From Planctomycetota bacterium (GTDB lineage: Bacteria > Planctomycetota > Planctomycetia > Pirellulales > Pirellulaceae): a stretch of DNA of 64,000 nucleotides. The notes beneath the pieces were generated by a model. The model worked only from the letters and a program-made list of their open reading frames with translations, did no database searches and was not told the DNA's origin. Each line of letters opens with the position of its first letter. Within the stretch, counting starts at the first letter, position 1. The stretch is from assembly GCA_016872725.1 (NCBI GenBank), contig VGZC01000020.1:1-64000 (forward strand). Reading direction: 5' to 3'. The position numbers and the translations under genes are program-made. This document shows positions 51,870-59,180 of the stretch, in pieces.

Positions 51870-52032
51870 GAGCGCCGAAACGGGTCGTTTCCCACCGCGG
51901 TTCGCCGAGGGCGCCGCCGAGTCGCGGCGCGGCGCGTCGCGGCGCGCGATCCCGACTGGCCCCGCCAACCGAACGCGTCTAATCTATCCGAGCGAAGCCT
52001 GCTCATGTAGGGTAGGCCGACCTTCGTTCGCC

Positions 52033-52062
52033 GATCGGACCGGATCGGACCGGAACGGACCG
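52033..52062. repeat. 10-bp tandem repeat GATCGGACCG x3
   Basis: GATCGGACCG at 52033-52042 and 52043-52052 is followed by GAACGGACCG at 52053-52062. A second short repeat (GATGCGATCC) lies at 52072-52091 directly at the start of the lipid-kinase gene. Both sit in the divergent promoter region with the metallophosphoesterase. Confidence 0.8.
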
Positions 52063-52082
52063 GGCTCGCTTGATGCGATCCG

Positions 52083-53000
52083 ATGCGATCCGATGCGCGC
52101 ATCGGTTTGAGGTGTCCATTGCCCCACCCTTGCCTGATCCACAACGCGCACGCCGGATCGGTCGCCGGCCTGGGGAGAGGCTTGGTCAAGGAGGCCGAAT
52201 CGATCGGCCTGCCGTGTTTCGAGGTTCGCCGACCGGGCGGCGCGGCGGCCGTGGCCCGCGAGGCGCTCGAACAAGGTTACGACCGGATCATCGTCGCGGG
52301 CGGCGACGGCACGATCAGCCAGGTGGTCAACGGCGTCGCGCCGCGATTCGACCGCGTCGAGCTCGCCGTCGTGCCGCTCGGAACGGGCAATGATCTCGCG
52401 CGGACACTCGGAATCCCCCTCGATCAACCGGGCGACGCACTCGAACTCGCCCTGCGCGGCGCGTCGTGCGAAATCGACCTGATCCATGTCACGGGGGCCG
52501 GGACCGAATACTGCGTCAACGCGGCGTCGGGCGGGATCGGAGCGCGCGTCGCCGCCGACATCGATCCGCACGACAAGGTGCGGTGGGGCGCCTTCGCCTA
52601 CTGGCTGACGGCCGTCACGAAACTGATCGAGCTGAAGGAGTACCACGTCCGCCTCGAACTCGACGACCAAACCCACGAAATGCCGCTCTACGGCGTCATC
52701 GTCGCGAACGGCATGTATGTCGGAGGCGGATTCCCGATCGCCCCCGCCGCGTCGGTGCGCGACGGGTGTCTCGACGTCACCGTGATCCCCGTCCTCCCCG
52801 TGCTCGAACTGCTCGCCGCCGGACTCAATTTCACGTTCGGCCGCCATTACGCCGACCGCATCCAGAGCTTTCGGACGCGCCGCGCGCATCTCGTGGCGAC
52901 GCCCGGGATGTCGTTCAGCATCGATGGAGAGCCGACGCGGACGATCGACATGACGTTCGAGGTCCTTCCGCGAACGCTGCGCTGCGTCGTCGGTGCGTGA
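52083..53000 (+). CDS. Diacylglycerol kinase-family lipid kinase (DAGK catalytic domain)
   Basis: A 305-residue protein with the DAGK/YegS fold: Ile-His-Asn-Ala-His-Ala-Gly near 20, nucleotide loop Val-Ala-Gly-Gly-Asp-Gly-Thr-Ile-Ser near 75-83, Leu-Gly-Thr-Gly-Asn-Asp-Leu-Ala-Arg near 100-108, and C-terminal Phe-Ser-Ile-Asp-Gly-Glu-Pro. It phosphorylates a lipid such as diacylglycerol or a sphingoid base; substrate unknown. The start is uncertain: ATG 52083 lies inside a GATGCGATCC repeat, and a downstream TTG after GAGGTG (near 52119) would remove 12 residues without harming the domain. Confidence 0.9.
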   Translation: MRSDARIGLRCPLPHPCLIHNAHAGSVAGLGRGLVKEAESIGLPCFEVRRPGGAAAVAREALEQGYDRIIVAGGDGTISQVVNGVAPRFDRVELAVVPLGTGNDLARTLGIPLDQPGDALELALRGASCEIDLIHVTGAGTEYCVNAASGGIGARVAADIDPHDKVRWGAFAYWLTAVTKLIELKEYHVRLELDDQTHEMPLYGVIVANGMYVGGGFPIAPAASVRDGCLDVTVIPVLPVLELLAAGLNFTFGRHYADRIQSFRTRRAHLVATPGMSFSIDGEPTRTIDMTFEVLPRTLRCVVGA

Positions 53001-53090
53001 GTTGCCTGGTCGGGGTTCGATTTCCGACGGGCGAGCCCGCGGCTGTCGCCGGGCGCCGCCGAAGAACGCGCGCGACGCCTCGCCATCGTC

Positions 53091-54455
53091 TCAGGACTTC
53101 GCCGTCGCGGAAGGCGACCCGTCGCCCGCATGCGGGTTTCGTTCGATCCGGCGCTGGATCTCACGCTTCAGATGCCGCATGACCGATTGCTTGTCGGTGG
53201 CGGCGAGCACGGCGCGGACGATCGGCTTGGGGCCTTGCGGTCCCCACGACGAGCCGTGTTCGAAGTAGTGCTTGGCCGCGTGTCCGACGATGTACGAGCC
53301 GAAGCCGGCCGCCGCGCCTTGCGGAACGGCGGTGAGCAGCGTCCCCGCGCCGAATGTGACGGTCTTGAACGCCGAGGACGAGAAGTGGACGAACAGTTCG
53401 CCCGCCATCACGAGTCCGGCGGCGCCGAGGATCGACTTGACCAGCTTGCTGGCGTGGGCCCACGAGAGATTCAGGCCGTAGATTCCGGCGAGCGTGACGA
53501 TCATCGTCGCGTCGACGGCGCTTCCGCCGAGCACATCGACGACGCCGATGGGATTGAGCGCGACGGCGGCCGCCTTGATCGCCGCGTAGCTCAGGATCGT
53601 CCGCGTCGCGCTCGCGTCGCGAAGCCGCACGCGGACCGCCGCGATCCGGTCGGACTTGTCCGATGCGAACATCGCGGCGGAAAGGGAGACCAGGGCGAGC
53701 CCGTCGCGTTCGAGGATCTCCAAAATGCGCTGTTTCACCTCGCCGACCTCCGGCTCGGGCTTGCGCCACTCGCGACGCGTCGCCCCCTCCCGGTCCTCGA
53801 TGACGAACTCGATCTCACGCGGGTCCGCCGCCGCGACCACGATATTCTCCGGAACCACCACATCCTTGAGCCGTTCCAGGCGCAGGACGTCGAGCAACCG
53901 CTCGCGCTGCGCGCGCGAGTAGAGGTCGACCTTGTTCAGGACGACGAGCAGCGGTTTGCACGAGCCGACGAGTTCGAGCAAGGCGGCGTATTCGATATCG
54001 TTGAGATCCGAGTCGGTGACAAACAGGATCAGGTCGGCCCGTGCCGCCGCCTTCGATGCCAGCTCGGCCCGCGCCGCGCCCTGGATTTCGTTGATCCCCG
54101 GCGTGTCGACGAGCACGAGCGACGAATCGGCGAGGCCCGGCAATCGGTACTCGCTCGTCCGCCACTCCGTCCGACCGACCTCGCGCGTCCAGCCTCCTTG
54201 CACGTCCACCGCCGCGACCCGTTCGCCCGCCAACGCGTTGATCAGGGCCGATTTGCCCGTGCTGATTTCGCCGAACACGACGATCTCGACCTGACCCGCG
54301 TACAACTTCTCGATCAGCGCCTGGAGCTGTTCGTAGTCGCCGCGCAATCGGGCGACCTCCTCGGGCGAACATGCGCGAAGGTGTTCGAGCGTACGCTCGA
54401 CCGACGCGACGGCCCGTCGATAGCCTTCGTCATGGAGCGGTGTCATGGGATTCAC
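53091..54455 (-). CDS. Era/dynamin-like GTPase with C-terminal DUF697-type membrane region
   Basis: A 454-residue GTPase: P-loop Gly-Glu-Ile-Ser-Thr-Gly-Lys-Ser near 60-67, G3 Val-Asp-Thr-Pro-Gly-Ile, and G4 Leu-Asn-Lys-Val-Asp near 165. A hydrophobic C-terminal domain (about 290-400; Ala-Leu-Asn-Pro-Ile-Gly-Val-Val-Asp-Val and Gly-Gly-Ser-Ala-Val-Asp) is DUF697-like. The GTG start (54455) overlaps the upstream GTPase stop (GTGA at 54455-54452), implying translational coupling; ATG 54446 is an alternative. An N-terminal helical segment (about 1-50) precedes the G domain. Probable role at the membrane, unknown in detail. The paired neighbour suggests a heteromeric complex. Confidence 0.87.
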   Translation of the reverse strand: MNPMTPLHDEGYRRAVASVERTLEHLRACSPEEVARLRGDYEQLQALIEKLYAGQVEIVVFGEISTGKSALINALAGERVAAVDVQGGWTREVGRTEWRTSEYRLPGLADSSLVLVDTPGINEIQGAARAELASKAAARADLILFVTDSDLNDIEYAALLELVGSCKPLLVVLNKVDLYSRAQRERLLDVLRLERLKDVVVPENIVVAAADPREIEFVIEDREGATRREWRKPEPEVGEVKQRILEILERDGLALVSLSAAMFASDKSDRIAAVRVRLRDASATRTILSYAAIKAAAVALNPIGVVDVLGGSAVDATMIVTLAGIYGLNLSWAHASKLVKSILGAAGLVMAGELFVHFSSSAFKTVTFGAGTLLTAVPQGAAAGFGSYIVGHAAKHYFEHGSSWGPQGPKPIVRAVLAATDKQSVMRHLKREIQRRIERNPHAGDGSPSATAKS

Positions 54456-56137
54456 GTGCGACCTGGGCGTGGCGTGGTTTGGGAATTCGAATCGTCGGCG
54501 CGGTCCGCGATCGGCGTCGCGGGAACCGCCGGGAAGTCCGACCGGTCGGGCGCGCGTCCGCTCGTCCGCGCGGCGTCGCCGACCGGGCGCTGCGCGAGCC
54601 GCCGCCGCGCCGTTTCGACCACCTTGCGCAGTTCGGGGACCGACGTGACCCGTTCCCACTCGTCCCGCGCGAGATCGGTCAAGGCGCGTTCATCGCCGAG
54701 CGATTCGCGTTTGAAGTATTCGAGGAAGACTCCGCCGATCCATCGCGTCAGGATCGCCTGCGTGACGCCCTGCACGAAGCCGCCGGCGAGCGTACCGGCG
54801 CCGGGCACCGTCTTGAGGAGCGATCCGACGGCCGCCGCGATCGCGGGCGTCGCGAGACCCACTCCCAGGATGCCGACGAGGTTCTTTCCGAGTTGGGCGA
54901 GAAGGCGGGTCGCCGCATCGACGTCGATTTCCCGCCGATAGACGCGGGCGAGTGCGAGAACGAGCTTGACCGTGACCGCGCCGCCCGCCGCCAGATCGAC
55001 CACCGGCAGCGGACTCACCGCCGCCGCGCCGCCCGCCGCCCACATGTGCCAATCGATGAGCTCCCACGCGCGGCGGTCGAGCGACGCCTGAACGCGGTCC
55101 CGCGCTTCCTCGACAAGCCCCCGCGATTGCAACAGGAGGTTGGCGAGCAACAGATCGCGGCCGTCTCGGGTCACCACGGCGAGCAAACGGTCGGCCAGTT
55201 CCCCGATGTCGGGCGGAACCGCCACTTCCTCGTCCCGCTCCGCGCCGTCCGCGCCGACACGGATCCGCCGCCTCCGAACGGGCTCGGCCATCACGAACAG
55301 GATATCCGCAGGGTCGATCACCGCGCGGATCTGTTCGGCGAGCTGCGCGCGGAGCCGCTCGCGCTGGGCCGCGTCGTACCAATCGGCTTTGTTCAGGCAG
55401 AGCAGGACGCGTTTTTCCATTGCGCCGAGCCGGCTGAGCAGGTCGAACTCGAAATCGCGGAGCGGTCCGTCGACGACGACGAGCACGATGTCGGCGTCCT
55501 TCGCCGATTCGGTCGAGACGCGGACGTGCTCGGCGCCGTCGATCTCGCCGAGTCCCGGGGTATCGACGAGCGAAACGCGGTCGTTGCCCGGCCAAGGGAT
55601 TTCCGCGCGGGCCACCGTGGTGCCTCCCCGCGCGTCCGTTCCGAAAGCGTCGCGGCCGGCGAGCAGGTTGAGCAGCGACGACTTGCCGCCGGAAATCGAC
55701 CCGAACGCGACGATTTCGAGCCGCGACGATTCGCGTTTCGCGTCGATCCGCGTCCGGAGTTCGTCCAATTCGCGCCGAAGGTCGTCGGAACAGGCTGCAC
55801 CGTTCCGAAGGCATGCGACGGCGTCGAGGTTCCGTTCGAGCTCGCCGCGCTGCTGGTCGGCCGTGAGTTGGCTTGGGTTCTTGCGGCGGGCTTCCTTGCG
55901 GATCCGTTTGCGCCGGGACCGGGAGACGAGCATTCCAAGCGTGCCGATGGTCGCCAAGGCGAGGCAGACGGTCCCGACTCCGACGACGACCAGATAGATC
56001 CGCGCGGCCGTCGGATGCCGATCCGCCAACGCGCCGTACGCGGCGATCAGGTTGGGAGGCACAACGACCAGCGAATACCCGATGGCCGCGAGCGCGATCA
56101 GCAGCGGCAAGCCGGTCGACAGGCTACGCAATCGCAT
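54452..56137 (-). CDS. Membrane GTPase with two N-terminal helices and DUF697-type region
   Basis: A 561-residue protein: two membrane helices (about 10-30 and 46-70), a basic linker, and a G domain with P-loop Gly-Ser-Ile-Ser-Gly-Gly-Lys-Ser-Ser near 146-154, Thr in Arg-Gly-Gly-Thr-Thr, G3 Val-Asp-Thr-Pro-Gly-Leu-Gly and G4 Leu-Asn-Lys-Ala-Asp. A DUF697-like hydrophobic region follows (about 385-480; Pro-Leu-Pro-Val-Val-Asp-Leu-Ala-Ala-Gly-Gly) and then a low-complexity Pro/Arg/Asp tail. It is the upstream partner of the similar GTPase at 53091-54455. The P-loop has Gly-Gly-Lys-Ser in place of Thr-Gly-Lys-Ser in the partner. Function unknown. Confidence 0.87.
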   Translation of the reverse strand: MRLRSLSTGLPLLIALAAIGYSLVVVPPNLIAAYGALADRHPTAARIYLVVVGVGTVCLALATIGTLGMLVSRSRRKRIRKEARRKNPSQLTADQQRGELERNLDAVACLRNGAACSDDLRRELDELRTRIDAKRESSRLEIVAFGSISGGKSSLLNLLAGRDAFGTDARGGTTVARAEIPWPGNDRVSLVDTPGLGEIDGAEHVRVSTESAKDADIVLVVVDGPLRDFEFDLLSRLGAMEKRVLLCLNKADWYDAAQRERLRAQLAEQIRAVIDPADILFVMAEPVRRRRIRVGADGAERDEEVAVPPDIGELADRLLAVVTRDGRDLLLANLLLQSRGLVEEARDRVQASLDRRAWELIDWHMWAAGGAAAVSPLPVVDLAAGGAVTVKLVLALARVYRREIDVDAATRLLAQLGKNLVGILGVGLATPAIAAAVGSLLKTVPGAGTLAGGFVQGVTQAILTRWIGGVFLEYFKRESLGDERALTDLARDEWERVTSVPELRKVVETARRRLAQRPVGDAARTSGRAPDRSDFPAVPATPIADRADDSNSQTTPRPGRT

Positions 56138-56294
56138 TTCGGGCCTCGCGCGGCGGAACGCCCTTCGGTCGTCGGACGGCGTAACGGACGGCGGGCCGCG
56201 CGCGCGCGGCCCGCTCGCCCCGTCCTCGCTTCACGGGGCGCGCTCGGCCTCGGCGGGCATCCGCCGACCGGTCGCCAAACGCTCCGCGCCCGAA

Positions 56295-56810
56295 TCAGAC
56301 CTTCTTCTTGTTCTTGCCTTTGGCAGGCGCGTTCAGGCCGGCTTTCTCGCGCTGTTCCTCGGTGAGCAAGCCGCCGACGCTCTTCTTCAATTCGGCGACG
56401 ATCGTCTGCTGCTTGGCTTGGATGTCCTTGAGTTTCGCGATTTGCTCGTCGCTCAGTCCGGCCGAGGCGTTCACGGCGTCCTGGACCTCTTTCCCCTTCT
56501 TGCCCGCGTCGGTCGCTTCCTTTCGAGCGGCGTTCATCTTCTTCAGGCCTTCCTCGCCGACGAGTTCCAATCGATCCTTCGCGATCGCCGCCAGCTTCTC
56601 GTTCGTCCCGGCGACCAGTTCCTTGACTTTCGCCTGTTGTTCCTCGGACAGTTCGAGCGCCTTGAGCTGCTCGGTCAACTGCTTGATCACCGGGTTCTGG
56701 GCCGCGGCGTTGCCCTTGGATTTCTTGTTTTTCTTTTCCTGGGCGGCGAGGGATCCCGCAAGCCCGAGCACCAGCGTCAGGACAACCGCCCATTTCGCGT
56801 ACCGCACCAT
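56295..56810 (-). CDS. Small secreted Lys/Ala-rich helical protein
   Basis: A 171-residue protein with a signal peptide (Trp-Ala-Val-Val-Leu-Thr-Leu-Val-Leu-Gly-Leu-Ala, cleavage after Ser-Leu-Ala-Ala). The remainder is helical and highly charged, with repeated Leu-Thr-Glu-Glu-Gln / Leu-Ser-Glu-Glu-Gln-Gln-Ala-Lys and Leu-Ser-Asp-Glu-Gln-Ile-Ala-Lys segments, like Spy/CpxP-type LTxxQ proteins. It ends in a Lys-rich tail. The periplasmic role (chaperone or metal sensing) is uncertain. ATG 56810 is preceded by GGGAGGTG. Not obviously linked to its neighbours. Confidence 0.82.
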   Translation of the reverse strand: MVRYAKWAVVLTLVLGLAGSLAAQEKKNKKSKGNAAAQNPVIKQLTEQLKALELSEEQQAKVKELVAGTNEKLAAIAKDRLELVGEEGLKKMNAARKEATDAGKKGKEVQDAVNASAGLSDEQIAKLKDIQAKQQTIVAELKKSVGGLLTEEQREKAGLNAPAKGKNKKKV

Positions 56811-57136
56811 CGAAGCACCTCCCGATTCGTTTGTCGGGGCGGCTCGGCTCGAACGCCGAACCCGCCGCCGCGCGACAGATAGGAACAATGAATACGCTCG
56901 GCCGCTTCCCGGAACCGCCGGCGCGTTCGGCCGACGGGGCGTTGAGCCCGTCAAATCGAGCTTGCGCAACGCCCCTCGGATTTCCAGACTACCATCCGGC
57001 GCGAGGCCATGGAATCCTAGGGTGGCATGCGCTTCGGGGCGTTCGCGCGCGCCCTACGGGGGCATTCGCGTGGCCGCCTATGGTGCAATCGACGGGATTG
57101 GACCATAGTAGTCGGACCTCTCCGCGGCAAGGCGGC
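56811..57136. other. Divergent intergenic region with a strong hairpin
   Basis: 326 bp between the secreted helical protein and the ABC permease. No supported gene. It contains a well-formed hairpin at 57078-57108 and should carry promoters in both directions. The permease frame is open upstream but without conserved sequence. Confidence 0.5.
57078..57108 (+). promoter_or_regulatory. Hairpin upstream of the ABC permease gene
   Basis: CTATGGT pairs with ACCATAG, and after a G/G mismatch CAATC pairs with GATTG around the loop GACGG: twelve pairs in all. It ends 28 bases before the GTG start at 57137. It could be an operator, an RNA element or a terminator for read-through; the sequence alone does not decide. 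Confidence 0.45.
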
Positions 57137-59044
57137 GTGGAGTTCACGAGGACTTTGGCGGGATCGTTGGCGATGGTCGGACCGGTATTTTCCCGAGAGG
57201 CGATGACGGCTCCGCGGCGGCCCCGCTTGTACGCGATCCGCGTCGTGTATGTGGCCGCGCTGATGATCGTGACGAGCACGGCGTGGGCCGTTCTGGCGGG
57301 GACCCAGCAGATCCGCAACGTCGGCGACATGGCGCGGTTCGGAGCGATCCTGTTCCAGATCCTCGCCCCGTTGCAGCTCGCCGTCGTCACGTTCCTCGCG
57401 TCGCTGGTGACGGCGGCCGTCGTCGCCCAGGAAAAGGACCGCCGCACGCTCATCCTCCTTCTGATGACGCGCATGGAGAACCACGAACTCGTGCTGGGAA
57501 AAGTCCTCGCCGGACTGCTCGGCGTACTCGTCATGATCGGGGCGGCGATTCCCCTTTTCCTGGCGCTCACGTTGTTTGGAGGCATTTCGCATGCCCAGGT
57601 CGCGCGCGTGTTCGCCGTGACGATCGTCACCGCATTCGTGGCGGGGAGCCTCGGCGCGCTGATCGCCTTCGCGCGCGACAAGACGTTTCAGACGCTCGCC
57701 ATGACGTCGCTCTTCCTCCTGCTCTGGCTCGCGCTGGGCGAATCGATCCACTATGGGATCCTGTTCGAACGGTTGGGGGAATGGCCGTGCGAGGCATGGG
57801 CCCGCGCCGTCAGCCCGCTCCGCGCCATCTTCACGGCCGCGACGCCCCTCGTCGAATCGGGAACCTGGCGCGATGCCTTTCTGGGGATCGGCCCGTTCCT
57901 CGCAACCATGTTGGCGCTCGCCGCCGTGCTCAACGGCTGGGCCATCGCGCGCGTCCGCGTCTGGAACCCGTCCCGCGAACTGCGCAAGGGGAAGGAGGGC
58001 GCCGAGCCGGAACCCGCGGGCTCGGCGCTCGGCGCGGCCGCGGCGCTCGGCGCGGCGGGAAGCGTCGCCGAGCGGGGACCCGCCGACGTGGCCGAACGGC
58101 GCCGATCGGGACACGTGGATGCGCGGGTGCGCGGGGCGTCGGCCGAGTCCCGCGTCGTGTGGGACAATCCCGTGCTCTGGCGCGAGGTCCGAACGCGCGC
58201 CTACGGACGAAAAGTACTCATCGTCCGAATCGCCTATCTCATCCTGTTCGTCGTGATGGTCGCCGCCGTCGACCAAGTCCTCGCGAACGCGGCGGCCCGC
58301 CATTCGGTCGATTGGAACGCGTTCCTGTCCCCCGGCGCCACCGTCCTGGCTCCTTTCTTCCTCGTTAGCCTCGTCATCGTGAACGCGCTCGCCGTAACTT
58401 CGATCACGAATGAACGCGACGGCCAGGCGCTCGACCTCCTGCTCGTCTCCGACCTGACGCCGCGCGAGTTCGTACTGGGGAAACTGATGGGGGTGGGCTG
58501 GGTGACGAAGGAGATGATCGTCCTCCCGCTCGCACTCGCCGCCCAGGTCTGGTGGCGCGGCGCGATCGGCGCGGAGTCGTTCGCGTTCCTCGGAATCGGC
58601 CTCGTGACGATGGACGTTTTTGTCGGGATGCTCGGCGTCCACTGCGGCATGACCTACGCCAATTCGCGGACGGCGATCGGAGTCAGTCTCGGTACGGTCT
58701 TCTTCCTGTTCCTCGGCGTCGTGACGTGCATGGCGATGATGGTGTCGTTCAGCGGGTCGTTCCAGACCCAACTCGCGCCGTTCCTCGCCTTCATCCTCGG
58801 CGGATCGGTCGGCCTCTTCTTCGCGCTCGGCGCGCGCAATCCGTCGGCCGCGATTCTCTCGGCGTCGCTCCTGCTCCCCTGGGCGACGTTCAACGCGATC
58901 ACCAGCTTCCTCCTCGGCCACACCTTCTCCGTCTTCTTCGTCGCGACCGCGACCTACGCGTTCACGACGGCCGCCCTGATGGTCCCGGCGATCGGCGAAT
59001 TCGACATCGCGATGGGCCGCACCAAGGGCGGAAAAGAGGAATGA
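57137..59044 (+). CDS. ABC-2 type transporter permease, duplicated
   Basis: A 635-residue polytopic protein made of two similar halves. The first (about 1-280) begins Gly-Pro-Val-Phe-Ser-Arg-Glu and contains Ala-Gln-Glu-Lys-Asp-Arg-Arg-Thr-Leu-Ile-Leu-Leu-Leu-Met-Thr. The second (about 345-635) begins Asn-Pro-Val-Leu-Trp-Arg-Glu-Val and contains Thr-Asn-Glu-Arg-Asp-Gly-Gln-Ala-Leu-Asp-Leu-Leu-Leu. The Glu-(Arg/Lys)-x-x-x-Thr/Ala-Leu-x-Leu-Leu signature is typical of ABC-2/GldF-type permeases. An Ala/Gly-rich linker joins the halves. No ATPase gene is adjacent. GTG 57137 (GGCAAGGC upstream) keeps a conserved-looking amphipathic start; ATG 57173 is the alternative. Confidence 0.85.
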   Translation: MEFTRTLAGSLAMVGPVFSREAMTAPRRPRLYAIRVVYVAALMIVTSTAWAVLAGTQQIRNVGDMARFGAILFQILAPLQLAVVTFLASLVTAAVVAQEKDRRTLILLLMTRMENHELVLGKVLAGLLGVLVMIGAAIPLFLALTLFGGISHAQVARVFAVTIVTAFVAGSLGALIAFARDKTFQTLAMTSLFLLLWLALGESIHYGILFERLGEWPCEAWARAVSPLRAIFTAATPLVESGTWRDAFLGIGPFLATMLALAAVLNGWAIARVRVWNPSRELRKGKEGAEPEPAGSALGAAAALGAAGSVAERGPADVAERRRSGHVDARVRGASAESRVVWDNPVLWREVRTRAYGRKVLIVRIAYLILFVVMVAAVDQVLANAAARHSVDWNAFLSPGATVLAPFFLVSLVIVNALAVTSITNERDGQALDLLLVSDLTPREFVLGKLMGVGWVTKEMIVLPLALAAQVWWRGAIGAESFAFLGIGLVTMDVFVGMLGVHCGMTYANSRTAIGVSLGTVFFLFLGVVTCMAMMVSFSGSFQTQLAPFLAFILGGSVGLFFALGARNPSAAILSASLLLPWATFNAITSFLLGHTFSVFFVATATYAFTTAALMVPAIGEFDIAMGRTKGGKEE

Positions 59045-59063
59045 CCGGCCGGAAATCCCGCCG

Positions 59064-59092
59064 TGCGGCGAATCATGGGCCTATTCGCCGCA
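59064..59092. terminator. Bidirectional hairpin between converging genes
   Basis: TGCGGCGAAT (59064-59073) pairs perfectly with ATTCGCCGCA (59083-59092) around a nine-base loop, 20 bases past the permease stop and 89 bases from the cytochrome gene stop on the other strand. No long T-run on either side. Confidence 0.55.
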
Positions 59093-59180
59093 TGTGATGC
59101 GGACAATGTCCGTTCTTCCGGAGGTTGCGGGCTATGATCTCCTCAACGATGCGAGCGACACGGGGCGTGTGCGCGGCGCG

